From: Flavobacteriia bacterium
Lineage (GTDB): Bacteria; Bacteroidota; Bacteroidia; Flavobacteriales_D; Crocinitomicaceae
DNA length: 64,000 bases
Assembly (NCBI GenBank): GCA_947450325.1
Contig: CANFUT010000002.1
Coordinates: 62,001-126,000 of the forward strand
Reading direction: 5' to 3'
In this document: positions 7,916 through 15,156 of the stretch, piece after piece
Numbering within the stretch: position 1 is the stretch's first letter
Layout of the letters: every line of letters starts with the position of its first letter
Notes under the pieces: generated by a model
What the model saw: only the letters and a program-made list of their open reading frames with translations
What the model was told of the DNA's origin: nothing
Databases searched by the model: none
Position numbers and translations under genes: made by a program

Positions 7916-8965
7916 TTATGGATTTACGGGGTTAGAATAAGTTGAACCTTTTGCTCTAGATATTTGAACCCCTGATGTCGTTTGACTTACAGCATTACTT
8001 TCATTATAATAGAAACTATCCCCAACTGATGATTCAGGTACTGGACCAGAGGTTAGTACTTCTGCTCTCCATTGATCCATCGGGATTCGTTCGTTATTTA
8101 TCGGATTTGTTTTATCAGGAATTCCAGACACATTCAAATTAATACTTGTCGTCCCCGGCTTTATGTCGAAACGAACAATAGTTAATTCAGTAATACCACC
8201 AGCTTCTAGTGTAATCATTGGAATAGTATTTCCATCTTGGTCAGTAACGCTAAAAGAATTAATCAGGGGACCATAATGATCAAATGAAACTGAACCTTGC
8301 GTTGCACCATTTGCTATGTTTAATTTTATTGATTCTTTTCCGGAGTAACCGGATGATCCCTCGACTGTATTAGTTACTGTATTTGGTACTTCACTTAAAA
8401 ATGGCACTTTCCGCTCTGAACCGTTGATAAAAGTACTCCTAGCAACAAATTCACCGGACTTAACACTATGTCTGGTGTCAAATTTCGCGGGTACTCCATC
8501 TATTTCAATCTGACCAAATTGGAGCCCCTGTTTGATTTGGTTGTTTTGCGTTATTATTGGTTTATTCGCACTTAATTCAAACGTTGTCATTTTTCTCGTA
8601 ACTGTAACTTGCGTGCCTTTTGCGTCTGGACATATAAATACTATCCCTGGATTTGAAGATCCGTGGGTAATTGAAGCAGAATTAAAAATAGCTACTCCAG
8701 GTTCAGTTAGATTAATTGTATAAGGTTCTAATCCTTCTAATTCAATCATATCGATAACGCGATTGCCGCTAAATTGATAAGGTGTATAATATGGATAACT
8801 TTTTGCTAACGGATCCACAGCAAAAAATCTTCCCAATCTTGGATCATGCATACGGTATTTGTAATTCACAGAATTCCCATCACCTTTAAGCTCATCGTCG
8901 TGTTCCTGGGCCTGGAAGGAGTACGGGCAGGTAAACAACTGATTATATGATGGTTGAAATCTCAT
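7916..8965 (-). CDS. Orphan Rhs tip with unrecognised beta-rich C-terminal domain (cassette 3)
   Basis: 349 residues. Residues 1-81 are the end of an Rhs-repeat core (YSFQAQEHDDE, GDGNSVNY, RMHDPRLGRFFAVDP, YTPYQFSGN, ELEGLEP), nearly the same as in the cassettes at 10770 and 12674. The remaining ~268 residues differ completely, look beta-strand rich (many T/S/V/I alternations) and match no toxin family I know. There is no signal peptide and none of the long YD-repeat region of a full Rhs protein. A -7 box sits five bases before the ATG. The stop is one base from the MORN-like gene. A toxin role is inferred from architecture. Confidence 0.8.
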   Translation of the reverse strand: MRFQPSYNQLFTCPYSFQAQEHDDELKGDGNSVNYKYRMHDPRLGRFFAVDPLAKSYPYYTPYQFSGNRVIDMIELEGLEPYTINLTEPGVAIFNSASITHGSSNPGIVFICPDAKGTQVTVTRKMTTFELSANKPIITQNNQIKQGLQFGQIEIDGVPAKFDTRHSVKSGEFVARSTFINGSERKVPFLSEVPNTVTNTVEGSSGYSGKESIKLNIANGATQGSVSFDHYGPLINSFSVTDQDGNTIPMITLEAGGITELTIVRFDIKPGTTSINLNVSGIPDKTNPINNERIPMDQWRAEVLTSGPVPESSVGDSFYYNESNAVSQTTSGVQISRAKGSTYSNPVNP

Positions 8966-9032
8966 TGATTCAAAGGTAAGAAAATGAATTTAGATTTGAA
9001 ATGGGATTTGTACTAAAGTTTTAAATAGGGAT
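8723..9032 (-). repeat. Conserved Rhs-tip DNA repeat with leader, copy 3
   Basis: DNA shared with 10528-10845 and, in its coding part, with 12435-12674. It covers the 81-codon core tip plus about 65 bases upstream of the ATG (for copies 2 and 3). The stretch around the HDDE codons is almost identical at nucleotide level, which would give homologous recombination a substrate for swapping tips. Confidence 0.8.
8971..8978 (-). promoter_or_regulatory. -7 box five bases before the cassette 3 ATG
   Basis: Minus-strand TACCTTTG, an exact TAnnTTTG match, with five bases to the ATG. The same spacing occurs in the other two cassettes (10776-10783, 12680-12687). Transcripts starting here would be leaderless or nearly so. 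Confidence 0.5.
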
Positions 9033-9304
9033 TCAATAACTACATTTTTTTGTTGGATTTCAAATTTAAAGTTATGATTTATGCAAAATCAACACGTTTC
9101 AAACGTAGCCTCTTTTACAGGCACAATTACAGTATTTATAAGTCATAGTAGCAGTTCTTGTATTCCTAAATTCGTTTACCTAAAGTAGCAGATATTCTGA
9201 TACACCTTGTTAAAAATTTCGATTTTAAAGATTTCTAACAACCGTTCTCTTTTCTGACTAACATTTACGATAACTTAAAACCGTACAAAAAATACTTTTT
9301 TTTA

Positions 9305-9351
9305 GCTTTCTAATTCGCAAATCATCGTAAATGATTTGCGAATTTGAAAGC
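9305..9351. repeat. Near-perfect 21-base inverted repeat
   Basis: GCTTTCTAATTCGCAAATCAT and its inverse match at 20 of 21 positions around a 5-base centre. No T-run follows on either strand, so it is not a standard terminator. It lies in the 433-base gap between cassettes 2 and 3, downstream of the cassette 2 immunity gene. Apart from this and the cassette 3 leader I see nothing else in the gap. Confidence 0.75.
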
Positions 9352-9398
9352 AGATAATGTGATACACGACTATAAAAATTATTGAAAAGATTGAGAAG

Positions 9399-9716
9399 CT
9401 AATTAGCTTTTAAATCTTTATCAATTATCTCAATATTGTATGGCCAATAAATTGAATATTTAATAAGACAACATTTTTTACTTTTTAATTTTTTTAAACT
9501 TGTAAATTTGAAACTTGATATATTTACATTATCTTTTATCATTTTACCGTTTCGATCATAAAGGAAGTACACTTTTAAACCTCTCGAATATTCTAAATTT
9601 ATAATTTTTGCACAAGTAATATCAGTCCAAAACATTGAAAGATGCACCCAAATGAATATCAATATTCCAATTGATAAAGCACTAAACCCAATAATCTTAT
9701 CCTTCTTACTTATCAT
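9399..9716 (-). CDS. Small inner-membrane protein, putative immunity protein (cassette 2)
   Basis: 105 residues: a short basic N-terminus (MISKKDK), one strong membrane segment (residues 8-30, IIGFSALSIGILIFIWVHL), then a basic ~75-residue domain probably outside the cytoplasm. Its ATG lies inside the end of the Rhs-tip gene with an 11-base overlap, which indicates translational coupling. I recognise no family. Size, membrane anchoring and position match immunity proteins against toxins acting at or across the inner membrane; this is inference. Confidence 0.72.
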   Translation of the reverse strand: MISKKDKIIGFSALSIGILIFIWVHLSMFWTDITCAKIINLEYSRGLKVYFLYDRNGKMIKDNVNISSFKFTSLKKLKSKKCCLIKYSIYWPYNIEIIDKDLKAN

Positions 9717-10770
9717 TATTCTTCTTTAGTTTATCCGATGCTAATCCATTACCATATTGTTGTAAACCTCCAATTATTAATGATCTACTGTTCAAAACGC
9801 TTGCTTTTACTCCCATTCCTTCTAGTAACTTACTTTGAGTACCACCGACTGCACCAAAACCTAAATCCATAAGACCTTGAGAAACGGATTTTTTTTCAGT
9901 TCCCATAATTGAAAGTCCATTTTCCGCTTTTAAATCAAAAACAGCATCCAAACCTGAAGTCACACTTGTTGATAGCCAAGGATTTTTTAATACTCCCCCA
10001 AAAGCGGATAAACCTACACTAAGACCATCAACTTTTGAAATATCTCCCGTCTGTGCCCATTGCCCCAAAAAATTACCTGTACCACTCGCTGCACCTCCAG
10101 CAACTGCGCCACCAACAAGACTTGCTGAGCCGAAAGTTAAAATTGTACCCACAGTTGAAGCCATCAAAGGAATTCCTTTTCGATAAAAACCAACATCACC
10201 TTCCAATCCACTTTCGGCCGCTCTCAATTTATAGTATAGGCAATCGCCCACATCACCTCTATTCCATGCTTTTATTGCATAGGAATTTAAAGTATTTTCT
10301 AATTTAACAGCTGAAATCCATTTAGAATCCATTACTGTTGTTTGCGATGCTACAGTATGGGCAACAGGTTTTGGTTTAGGTGGTTGATATCTGTTACCTT
10401 GATGCCAACTAATAGAATTAGAACTTGCAATTAGTTTATAATAATATTTTTTTCCTTCTTGACCATTTGCATGCGAAACTGCTATAAAAGTTTTGCCAAC
10501 ATTTGACTTTTTCATTAAATAATCTTCTGGCTCTAAACCTTCGACTTCAACTTTTCTAATAACTTCATTTCCACTGAACTGATAGGGTGTGTAATATGGA
10601 TAATCTTTCTCAAGTGGATCTACTGCAAAAAAACGTCCTATTCTTGGGTCGTGCATTCTAAAGGCATAATTCACAGAATTCCCATCACCTTTCACCTCAT
10701 CGTCGTGTTCCTGGGCCTGGAAGGAGTACGGGTCGGTAAATGACTGATTATATGATGGTTGAATTCTCAT
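9706..10770 (-). CDS. Orphan Rhs tip with Gly/Ala-rich hydrophobic C-terminal domain (cassette 2)
   Basis: 354 residues. Residues 1-81 are the shared Rhs core tip (YSFQAQEHDDEVKGDG, RMHDPRIGRFFAVDP, VEVEGLEP). The variable part begins near residue 82 and contains a small-residue hydrophobic stretch around residues 205-235 (LMASTVGTILTFGS, GGAVAGGAASGTGN) followed by further Gly/Ser-rich segments. Such stretches occur both as linkers ahead of toxin domains and in membrane-active toxins. I recognise no catalytic motif. The tail is short and basic (KLKKNNDK). The overlapping gene encodes a membrane protein, consistent with a membrane target. Confidence 0.78.
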   Translation of the reverse strand: MRIQPSYNQSFTDPYSFQAQEHDDEVKGDGNSVNYAFRMHDPRIGRFFAVDPLEKDYPYYTPYQFSGNEVIRKVEVEGLEPEDYLMKKSNVGKTFIAVSHANGQEGKKYYYKLIASSNSISWHQGNRYQPPKPKPVAHTVASQTTVMDSKWISAVKLENTLNSYAIKAWNRGDVGDCLYYKLRAAESGLEGDVGFYRKGIPLMASTVGTILTFGSASLVGGAVAGGAASGTGNFLGQWAQTGDISKVDGLSVGLSAFGGVLKNPWLSTSVTSGLDAVFDLKAENGLSIMGTEKKSVSQGLMDLGFGAVGGTQSKLLEGMGVKASVLNSRSLIIGGLQQYGNGLASDKLKKNNDK

Positions 10771-10845
10771 TGATTCAAAGGTACGAAATTGAATTTAGAT
10801 TTGAGATGGGATTTGTCCTAAAGTTTGGAATAGAGTTTATGCTGA
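10528..10845 (-). repeat. Conserved Rhs-tip DNA repeat with leader, copy 2
   Basis: Same unit as 8723-9032: the 81-codon Rhs core tip and about 75 bases upstream of the ATG at 10770, including the -7 box TACCTTTG at 10776-10783. The leader similarity fades near 10845; the rest of the gap to 11024 shows nothing recognisable. Confidence 0.8.
10776..10783 (-). promoter_or_regulatory. -7 box five bases before the cassette 2 ATG
   Basis: Minus-strand TACCTTTG with five bases to the ATG, identical in sequence and spacing to the cassette 3 box. Confidence 0.5.
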
Positions 10846-11024
10846 TTAAAAACACTGATAATCTTCTTATTGATTTTAAAGTTCCAAAAATGCACAAAAA
10901 AGGGTGCTCGCTTATGAGAACACCTTTGAATTGGGGTTTCGATAATTAACTTTGTTTTGAAAATCAGTATCTTAAATTTGTTTTAATGTAGAATCAACAC
11001 ATTTGATACACGACCCACGACCCT

Positions 11025-11609
11025 TTACCTAATTTTAACCTCTATTTTCTTCAACGTTTTCTCTGCTTCTTTTCTTATTAATGGTTTTGGGTGGTTAAGC
11101 AACTGCTTAACTTTTTCCAAAGCTTTTACAGATCTAATTCTTCGCAATCCATTAAGCGCGTGAGCTGCTACTTCATCATCGTCAAGTAAGTTAATAAGTA
11201 CATTTTCACTCTTTTCAGATTTTATATTTCCTAGTGAAACAACAAACATCTGACGTGACATTCCATTACTTTTGTCAAGTACTATTTCTATTACCTTTTC
11301 TAAATCCTCTTTTCCAATTACAACCTCCATTGTATTGCCGATAGCCCAACGTAGAAGGGGCTTGTCTTTTGAAGTCATGTGAAATTCGTCTATTAATATG
11401 CTACCAATTTTCCCTTTAGCTTCTTTTACTGCAAGTGCACGAATTACACCTTCTTTTAGATTATCTTCCTCGATCCCGCTAGTTAAAGTAGAAACGAGTA
11501 CTGGAATGGCATCTGGATATGTTTTTTTTGAATTTACCAATTCATAAATATCTTTTATTTCAATCCCTACTTTAGATAGCGATACTTGTATTTTTTCCAT
11601 TTCATTCAT
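11025..11609 (-). CDS. HEAT-repeat protein, putative immunity protein (cassette 1)
   Basis: 194 residues, soluble, no signal peptide. It is built of paired helices typical of HEAT repeats, clearest in the second half (VAAHALNGLRRIRSVKALEKVKQLL, then HPKPLIRKEAEKTLKKI). HEAT-repeat proteins are a known immunity type in polymorphic toxin systems. The start lies six bases after the stop of the Rhs-tip gene, which carries a likely restriction-endonuclease-fold toxin. Cytosolic protection against a nuclease is a coherent inference from both partners. Confidence 0.78.
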   Translation of the reverse strand: MNEMEKIQVSLSKVGIEIKDIYELVNSKKTYPDAIPVLVSTLTSGIEEDNLKEGVIRALAVKEAKGKIGSILIDEFHMTSKDKPLLRWAIGNTMEVVIGKEDLEKVIEIVLDKSNGMSRQMFVVSLGNIKSEKSENVLINLLDDDEVAAHALNGLRRIRSVKALEKVKQLLNHPKPLIRKEAEKTLKKIEVKIR

Positions 11610-11615
11610 AACTAA

Positions 11616-12674
11616 TCACATTCCAGGTATTGTTTTTTTGGTAATATTACCATTGTTAATCTCATTTTGCAAGGGTTTGGTTATTTTAGTTGTAGGTCTA
11701 GTATATAGTTCAAAACTACGCCCCGTTTGTTGGGAATATAGTAAAAAGTCTTTTATTTGACAAGTTAATCCTTGAGACTTTACATTCTTAACTTCTTTTA
11801 AAACAAAGTCAGTCATTTGATCAGGAATCCTATAATTTGCAGTTCCTGTAAGTGACGGTATTCTTACTTTTGACCCTGTTGTTCCTACTGCAGTTTCACC
11901 GGCTGTACCCAATGTTCTTGCAAGGCTAGTACCAGAACCTGTTGGAGCCTTTCCTCCACTAACTGAACCTAATTTCTTACAAAGAATAATAGTCCCTAAA
12001 CATGTTATGACACCTGCAGCTTTGTCCGCGTCCTCTTTACCAACTCCAGCCCCCTGAAGTCCACTAGAAACACCTTCAGTTGCAATCTCCATAACAGGTT
12101 CTAAAATTGTTGCTGATTGTATTCCACCCGAAGATCTCATTTCCCATTCTGGATCACCAGGACCACCTGGCTTAAATGGAGGACGCCATGGATTTAAAAA
12201 ATCAGCAATTTTTTCTTTACTTACTTGAGCATATGACTCTACACTAAATTCTTTCGAACTGTTAACATCCCGGTAGATAACCTTGTACAAATCATAAGTT
12301 CCATTTTCGTTTTGCTTCCATTGTTCAATTTTAACAACATTGGTTTTCAAACCAGGTAAATTGTAGCTTTCTCCTGAAGTTTGCCCCTGAAATTTTAATT
12401 TTGAATCAAAATTTTGTCTGAAAGGCTTTATTGTTTCTAGACCTTCAAATTCCATAAAACTAATTACAGAGTTCTCACTAAAAGCGTATGAACTATTGTA
12501 TGGATATTCATTCGCCAATGGATCAATCGCAAAAAATCTCCCTAATCTGGGGTCATGCATCCTAAATGAAAAATTCACAGAATTCCCATCACCTTTCACC
12601 TCATCGTCGTGTTCCTGGGCTTGGAAGGAGTAGGGGCGTGTACTAGATTGACTATATGATGATTGAACTCTCAT
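11616..12674 (-). CDS. Orphan Rhs tip with Tox-REase-7-like nuclease domain (cassette 1)
   Basis: 352 residues. Residues 1-80 are the Rhs core tip, slightly diverged (YNSSYAFSENSV instead of YTPYQFSGN). A linker with a Gly-rich stretch follows. The C-terminal ~100 residues resemble the Tox-REase-7 toxin family: an IPD near residue 279, EVKNVKSQG near residue 290, a TCQIKDFLLYSQQTGRSFELYTR segment, and a basic end. The PD...ExK arrangement is the core of PD-(D/E)xK nucleases. The neighbour is a HEAT-repeat immunity protein. Nuclease activity is inferred from these motifs. Confidence 0.82.
   Translation of the reverse strand: MRVQSSYSQSSTRPYSFQAQEHDDEVKGDGNSVNFSFRMHDPRLGRFFAIDPLANEYPYNSSYAFSENSVISFMEFEGLETIKPFRQNFDSKLKFQGQTSGESYNLPGLKTNVVKIEQWKQNENGTYDLYKVIYRDVNSSKEFSVESYAQVSKEKIADFLNPWRPPFKPGGPGDPEWEMRSSGGIQSATILEPVMEIATEGVSSGLQGAGVGKEDADKAAGVITCLGTIILCKKLGSVSGGKAPTGSGTSLARTLGTAGETAVGTTGSKVRIPSLTGTANYRIPDQMTDFVLKEVKNVKSQGLTCQIKDFLLYSQQTGRSFELYTRPTTKITKPLQNEINNGNITKKTIPGM
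12435..12674 (-). repeat. Conserved Rhs-tip DNA repeat, copy 1
   Basis: Coding part of the unit shared with 8723-8965 and 10528-10770. The leader upstream of this copy is different from the other two, so recombination may have ended near the ATG. The gap beyond it (12675-13041) holds three spaced GTTCCAA words near 12800 and a small AT-rich palindrome near 12860, but no gene that I can support. Confidence 0.75.
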
Positions 12675-12679
12675 TACAC

Positions 12680-12687
12680 CAAATTTA
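12680..12687 (-). promoter_or_regulatory. -7 box five bases before the cassette 1 ATG
   Basis: Minus-strand TAAATTTG, an exact TAnnTTTG match, again five bases from the ATG although the surrounding leader is unlike the other two cassettes. Confidence 0.5.
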
Positions 12688-13041
12688 GGTAAAAGATTGG
12701 TAATTTCAAATGGTATAAATACTATTTTTTATTTGGTACACATACTTTTTGAAAAGTTGGAACACCAGCACCTTTTTCCTTTATTTATAAGGACTCTAGT
12801 GTTCCAAACGCGTTCCAATTGTGTTCCAAATACTTTTTTTTAGTAAAAATACAGGTTAAAAAGGCCTTTTTTCAGAACAACTATTACTATCTTAGGTTTA
12901 GAAAATTGATTTTTTTACGTTTTTGATGTCATGTTGTAAAATTAGATGATAGTATTTGATTTATCTAAAATCAAGTATTGAAATGGTTCTAAACATTCAA
13001 ATAGATTGGATTTTACCAAGAAAAAAAACAGTCTAAAAGTC

Positions 13042-13986
13042 TTAAATGATTTGTTTTATTAGTTTCTTAAAACAATTCGAAACATCAACTTCATTTGGGA
13101 TTGGCCTATAGGCGTAAGCGGAAAGTTCTGTTTGATAGGTGAATTTTAATTGAGCCCAAAGTTTGTCAAAATCATTCACCAACGGTGAGTCGATAATTTG
13201 TTTGGATTGCCATCCCATAGGTTCATCGAATATTTGACGGTCATGCTGTATTATCTCTTCAAATCGGTGTTTAAAAGATTGAGAGATAACAAATAAAGCA
13301 CAATCAGTTTTATTCATCAAATAATACAGATCATAAAAATGTCTGATTTTATGAGATACGCTATCGATTGGATTTGGATTAAAAGAAAAGCGAATTAATG
13401 AAACTAGTTTCTCCAGTAAGGTTTGTTCCTCGCTTAAAACATTCACCTCAAATGGATTTAAATCGAATTGATTTATATACGTTTCGTAACCAGTTTGAAT
13501 TAAAAAGTCATAAACCATACTTTTTATAGTTAAACGTTTATAAGGGAATGGGTTGGCAAATGAATTAATTTCTACAATCAAGTTATTGCCTAAATTAATT
13601 TTATTGATTGATGGATATTCAAAAACAGATTTCCTAAATCGCGACCCTTTGCTTGTAATTCCGGTGGCTGAAATTTCATTTAATCCATTAGTAATTTCTT
13701 TTTCGAGAGTTCGAATAATAGTTCTCACTTGATTTCCAGATGAACTTCCATCATCAATGATTGCCAAATCTACATCTTCAGAAAACCTTTCGATTAAGTT
13801 ATATCCCTTGGATAGAGACGTCCCGCCTTTAAAAACGGAAATGTCGCAGAATTTACTCCTTGAAAGTTTACACAATACCAAGGTTATCCAATAATCTTTT
13901 TCAACAAACTCAAGTTTGATGTTTAAATGCTGTGCAGCTGCTCTTATCGTGTCTGAAAACAACTTTGAATCTTGGTGTAACTTCAT
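13042..13986 (-). CDS. abiEii: AbiEii-type nucleotidyltransferase toxin
   Basis: 314 residues, cytosolic, of the AbiEii/AbiGii toxin family (DNA polymerase beta-like nucleotidyltransferase fold). Visible motifs are FKGGTSLSKGY near residue 55 and SEDVDLAI near residue 72, the nucleotide-binding and metal-binding signature. AbiE toxins act in type IV toxin-antitoxin and phage abortive-infection systems; related toxins modify tRNA ends. I chose the ATG at 13986 because it gives an ATGA overlap with the antitoxin stop; another ATG four codons upstream (13998) gives a 16-base overlap. Phage defence is likely but untested here. Confidence 0.9.
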   Translation of the reverse strand: MKLHQDSKLFSDTIRAAAQHLNIKLEFVEKDYWITLVLCKLSRSKFCDISVFKGGTSLSKGYNLIERFSEDVDLAIIDDGSSSGNQVRTIIRTLEKEITNGLNEISATGITSKGSRFRKSVFEYPSINKINLGNNLIVEINSFANPFPYKRLTIKSMVYDFLIQTGYETYINQFDLNPFEVNVLSEEQTLLEKLVSLIRFSFNPNPIDSVSHKIRHFYDLYYLMNKTDCALFVISQSFKHRFEEIIQHDRQIFDEPMGWQSKQIIDSPLVNDFDKLWAQLKFTYQTELSAYAYRPIPNEVDVSNCFKKLIKQII

Positions 13987-14705
13987 ATTATGTTCCATTT
14001 TTCTGCGTTGGACAAAACTGAGCTGACACCTGCTATTTTATACTTGGAAATAGAGTTCAATGAGTTATAAAGCGCTTCCGTTTTCGTTGCTTCTAACTCA
14101 TCTAGCATGGCCCCTAACAATGCTCGTGTAGCAGGAGGATATTTATTTGCCAAACGCATGATCAATAAAAGATCCTTTTCTTTTAACTTTTTCAAAATGG
14201 CAATAAATCGAATACAAGAATTTGATGAAGTAGTATCTGGTATCTTTTGAATGTAGCGGACTGCATCTAATATTTGCAACAATGGAATATTCTCAGGTGT
14301 GATAATGTTTTTCTGTTTTATAAAAGCAATTGTATACTGATCTCTTTTGAAACTGGGTCTAATCTCATTCCTCCCAATCTGAATAGTGTTACTTACCTGC
14401 GTTGTTAATCCCAATTGATTGTAAATGCTATAACCTGTAAGATATCCATTGATTTTTCCTTTCTCCTCCAGCAAATCTTTTACAATTTGTTTTTGATTAG
14501 GAAGTAGATCTCCAAACGATGTTGTTTCTGGCTTGTAATATTTTCCTTTAGAAAGTTTGGCTATTTTTCCGGATGAAGCCATTCGATTGAGGGCTTTAAT
14601 TAGCGCTTGCTTCTGACTCACCTCAGCCTTAAAGTCTACATAGGTGAACACATATCCTTTCGGAAACCTATCTATTATAAATGCTATGTAATCAGTTGTT
14701 TTCAA
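13983..14705 (-). CDS. abiEi: AbiEi-type antitoxin/transcriptional repressor
   Basis: 240 residues. The N-terminal ~65 residues form a winged-helix pattern (YVDFKAEVSQKQALIKALNRMASSGKIAKLSKGKYY) typical of AbiEi/DUF6088 antitoxins; the C-terminal part carries the toxin-neutralising domain. In characterised AbiE systems AbiEi neutralises AbiEii without complex formation and represses its own promoter by binding inverted repeats. A perfect inverted repeat lies upstream here. The start is a TTG at 14705 giving MKTTDY; no better ATG is in frame nearby. It overlaps the toxin gene. Confidence 0.85.
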   Translation of the reverse strand: MKTTDYIAFIIDRFPKGYVFTYVDFKAEVSQKQALIKALNRMASSGKIAKLSKGKYYKPETTSFGDLLPNQKQIVKDLLEEKGKINGYLTGYSIYNQLGLTTQVSNTIQIGRNEIRPSFKRDQYTIAFIKQKNIITPENIPLLQILDAVRYIQKIPDTTSSNSCIRFIAILKKLKEKDLLLIMRLANKYPPATRALLGAMLDELEATKTEALYNSLNSISKYKIAGVSSVLSNAEKWNII

Positions 14706-14721
14706 TCTATATAATTAAATG

Positions 14722-14729
14722 CAAATATA
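14722..14729 (-). promoter_or_regulatory. -7 promoter box of the abiE operon
   Basis: Minus-strand TATATTTG, an exact TAnnTTTG match, 16 bases upstream of the TTG start of the antitoxin gene. Confidence 0.6.
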
Positions 14730-14736
14730 AATAAAA

Positions 14737-14766
14737 TGTCCAGTTTTTTACACAATAAACTGGACA
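14737..14766. promoter_or_regulatory. Perfect 10-base inverted repeat, likely AbiEi operator
   Basis: TGTCCAGTTT and AAACTGGACA are perfectly complementary around a 10-base centre. The repeat lies immediately upstream of the -7 box and spans the expected -33 region, where a bound repressor would block transcription. Known AbiEi proteins bind inverted repeats in their own promoters. Confidence 0.65.
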
Positions 14767-14884
14767 ATCATTTAGATTAAATTAAACTTAACATATCAAA
14801 CTTATGCCTCAGCTAAGGAAGCTAAGCCAATAAAGGGCTTTAGTACAATTAAAGTAATAAAAAATCCGATTGGGGTTATAGGGT

Positions 14885-14919
14885 AAAAAAAGCCCCAAAC
14901 CTTTGTGGAATGGGGCTTT
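14885..14919 (-). terminator. Intrinsic terminator of the tRNA-Arg gene
   Basis: On the minus strand the arms AAAGCCCCA and TGGGGCTTT form a hairpin followed by a run of Ts, just downstream of the tRNA 3' end. I see no gene between this terminator and the abiE promoter region. Confidence 0.8.
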
Positions 14920-14931
14920 GAGTTGAATTTG

Positions 14932-15005
14932 TGACCGCGACAGGATTCAAACCTGTAACCCTCAGAGCCGAAATCTGATGCGCTATTCAATTGCGCCACG
15001 CAGCC
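14932..15005 (-). tRNA. tRNA-Arg, anticodon TCG
   Basis: A complete 74-base cloverleaf: acceptor GGCTGCG with CGCGGTC (two G-U pairs), D stem GCGC/GCGC, anticodon stem TCAGA/TCTGA with loop TTTCGGC, T stem ACAGG/CCTGT with loop TTTGAAT. The anticodon TCG reads CGA. CCA is not encoded. The gene borders the accessory island; no copy of its 3' end that could mark an integration site was seen elsewhere in the window. Confidence 0.93.
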
Positions 15006-15156
15006 TTTTTTAAATTTATCTGCACCAAAGGTAACATCTCTGCCATAAAACTACAAGCGTTTTTGATTTGTTTCTTAACTTTCGCCTTTTACTGACATTT
15101 TTCCAATATTTTTAACTTTTAAACGTTAGTCAAACTGTCAATTGAATATTTTATAC

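Noticed and set aside
7916-12674. Three frameshifted full-length rhs genes
   Set aside because: Upstream of each tip ATG the sequence has stops in frame and no YD-repeat homology, so these are separate short units and not broken long genes.
12720-13041. Repeated GTTCCAA words and an AAAAAGGCCTTTTTT palindrome between cassette 1 and abiE
   Set aside because: Short AT-rich patterns of a kind expected by chance; the palindrome has no clear terminator geometry for either neighbour.
14802-14999. 65-codon frame on the minus strand
   Set aside because: It overlaps the tRNA-Arg gene and its terminator.
14932-15005. Attachment site at the tRNA-Arg 3' end
   Set aside because: No second copy of the tRNA 3' end and no integrase gene were found in the window.
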